DNA of 5,011 bases from Methanothrix sp. (lineage in GTDB: Archaea; Halobacteriota; Methanosarcinia; Methanotrichales; Methanotrichaceae). The stretch covers positions 1 through 5,011 of the forward strand of contig JAJRAT010000218.1 in assembly GCA_028682845.1 (NCBI GenBank), written 5' to 3'. How positions within the stretch are numbered: the first letter of the stretch is position 1; each line of letters opens with the position of its first letter. This document shows positions 4,278-5,011 of the stretch, piece by piece. The notes below the pieces were generated by a model. That model saw only the letters and a list, made by a program, of their open reading frames with translations, was not told the origin of the DNA and made no database searches. The position numbers were made by a program, and so were the translations under genes.

Positions 4278-5011
4278 ATGTCCATGTCCATAGTTGTTCT
4301 CACGGTAGGCGGCTCAGATTCGGGTGGCGGTGCCGGAATCCAGGCCGACCTCAAGACGTTTTCCATTCTGGGTTTGCACGGGACCTGCGCCATCACGGCC
4401 ATCACGGCGCAAAATACTCTTGGCGTTCAGGGAGTTTTTCCCGTAGGGATAGATGCCCTGAAAGCGCAGCTCAATTCCATAACCGACGATTTTCACATCG
4501 TCTTTGCCAAAACCGGGATGCTCCACTCAGCGGAGAATGTGACGGCGGTGGCGGATCATTTTCGCAGACTCGGCATTCCCTTCGTCCTGGACCCGGTGAT
4601 AGAAGCGGAAGCGGGCGGAAGGCTGCTCCGGCCTGAGGCGGTCCTGGCATTAAAAGAGCATCTCATTCCGCTCGCTCGCGTGGTGACGCCCAATATCTTC
4701 GAGGCGGAATCTCTCACCGGCATTCATGTAAGCGACATGGCCAGCGCGAGCAGGGCCGCGCAAAAGATCCTCGACCTTGGGGCCCGTGCCGTCATCGTCA
4801 AAGGCGGACACCTGGACTGCACCGACCTCGTTCATAGCGGTGAAGAGACGGTAAGAATTCCGGGAAAGAGGATGGCGGGAGGAAACCACGGCGTCGGATG
4901 CACCTATTCCGCGGCTTTGACATCATTTCTCGCATTGGGATCTACCTTGCCCGAAGCGGCAAAGGATGCCAAGGAATTCGCCGCAAATGCCGTCGCAAAC
5001 AGCATGAATGC
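4278..5011 (+). CDS. thiD: Hydroxymethylpyrimidine/phosphomethylpyrimidine kinase ThiD (3' end outside window)
   Basis: ThiD phosphorylates 4-amino-5-hydroxymethyl-2-methylpyrimidine and then its monophosphate, giving the pyrimidine diphosphate used for thiamine phosphate synthesis in the cytosol. The 244 visible residues show the ribokinase-like fold signatures in order: Gly12-Ser-Asp-Ser-Gly-Gly-Gly-Ala-Gly-Ile-Gln (12-22), Ala44-Gln45-Asn46-Thr47, Lys78-Thr-Gly-Met, Asp105-Pro-Val, Thr137-Pro-Asn plus Glu142-Ala-Glu, Val174-Lys-Gly-Gly, and the anion-hole motif His204-Gly-Val-Gly-Cys208. Gln45 aligns with the residue that contacts the pyrimidine in true HMP kinases, where pyridoxal-type paralogues have Met. 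The motif usually reads Gly-Thr-Gly-Cys, so Val206 is a mild variant; the catalytic Cys is kept. ATG 4278 is used; ATG 4284 is an equally plausible start. No strong ribosome binding site is visible. Stand-alone ThiD is about 260 residues, so little may be missing, but many archaeal ThiD proteins are fused to a C-terminal ThiN domain, which cannot be judged here. Confidence 0.95.
   Translation, partial: MSMSIVVLTVGGSDSGGGAGIQADLKTFSILGLHGTCAITAITAQNTLGVQGVFPVGIDALKAQLNSITDDFHIVFAKTGMLHSAENVTAVADHFRRLGIPFVLDPVIEAEAGGRLLRPEAVLALKEHLIPLARVVTPNIFEAESLTGIHVSDMASASRAAQKILDLGARAVIVKGGHLDCTDLVHSGEETVRIPGKRMAGGNHGVGCTYSAALTSFLALGSTLPEAAKDAKEFAANAVANSMN

Overview
The window looks like chromosome from a euryarchaeon, most likely a methanogen of the Methanothrix/Methanosarcinales type. 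The main evidence is a gene of the archaea-restricted DUF61/UPF0216 family, AT-rich intergenic stretches with TATA-like boxes instead of bacterial -35/-10 pairs, GGAGG ribosome binding sites, and a secreted or membrane pentapeptide-repeat protein of a kind I associate with Methanothrix. The genus is an inference from style and is not proven by a marker gene. I see no rRNA, tRNA, CRISPR array, transposase or phage gene.

Layout: (1) Positions 1-1392, minus strand, hold a 464-codon open fragment of a pentapeptide-repeat membrane protein. It starts with TTG behind a strong ribosome binding site and runs off the left edge. It has a signal-type N-terminus, about 20 copies of an 11-residue unit, a transmembrane helix and the start of a channel-like pore segment. 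(2) Positions 1393-1757 are an AT-rich divergent intergenic region with duplicated sequence elements, including two TATA-like boxes in a 14-bp tandem duplication. (3) Positions 1770-2969, plus strand, encode an HD-domain phosphohydrolase of the SAMHD1/dGTPase-like group with all expected metal and catalytic positions. (4) Positions 3009-3455, plus strand, encode a DUF61/UPF0216 protein, 39 bp downstream and possibly co-transcribed. (5) Positions 3567-4118, plus strand, encode a small protein of unknown function built almost entirely from an exact 34-residue helical repeat, with its own promoter-like region and ribosome binding site. (6) Positions 4278-5011, plus strand, encode ThiD, the hydroxymethylpyrimidine kinase of thiamine synthesis. 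It runs off the right edge and is preceded by an 11-bp tandem repeat array that resembles an operator.

The genes do not form one obvious pathway. The HD protein (probable nucleotide hydrolysis) and the DUF61 protein are the only pair close enough to suggest an operon. The 34-residue-repeat protein and thiD each have an upstream gap of 110 bp or more with promoter-like or operator-like sequence, so they may be separate transcription units. The least described items are the 34-residue-repeat protein, the channel-like C-terminus of the pentapeptide protein, and the repeat arrays upstream of the HD gene and thiD.
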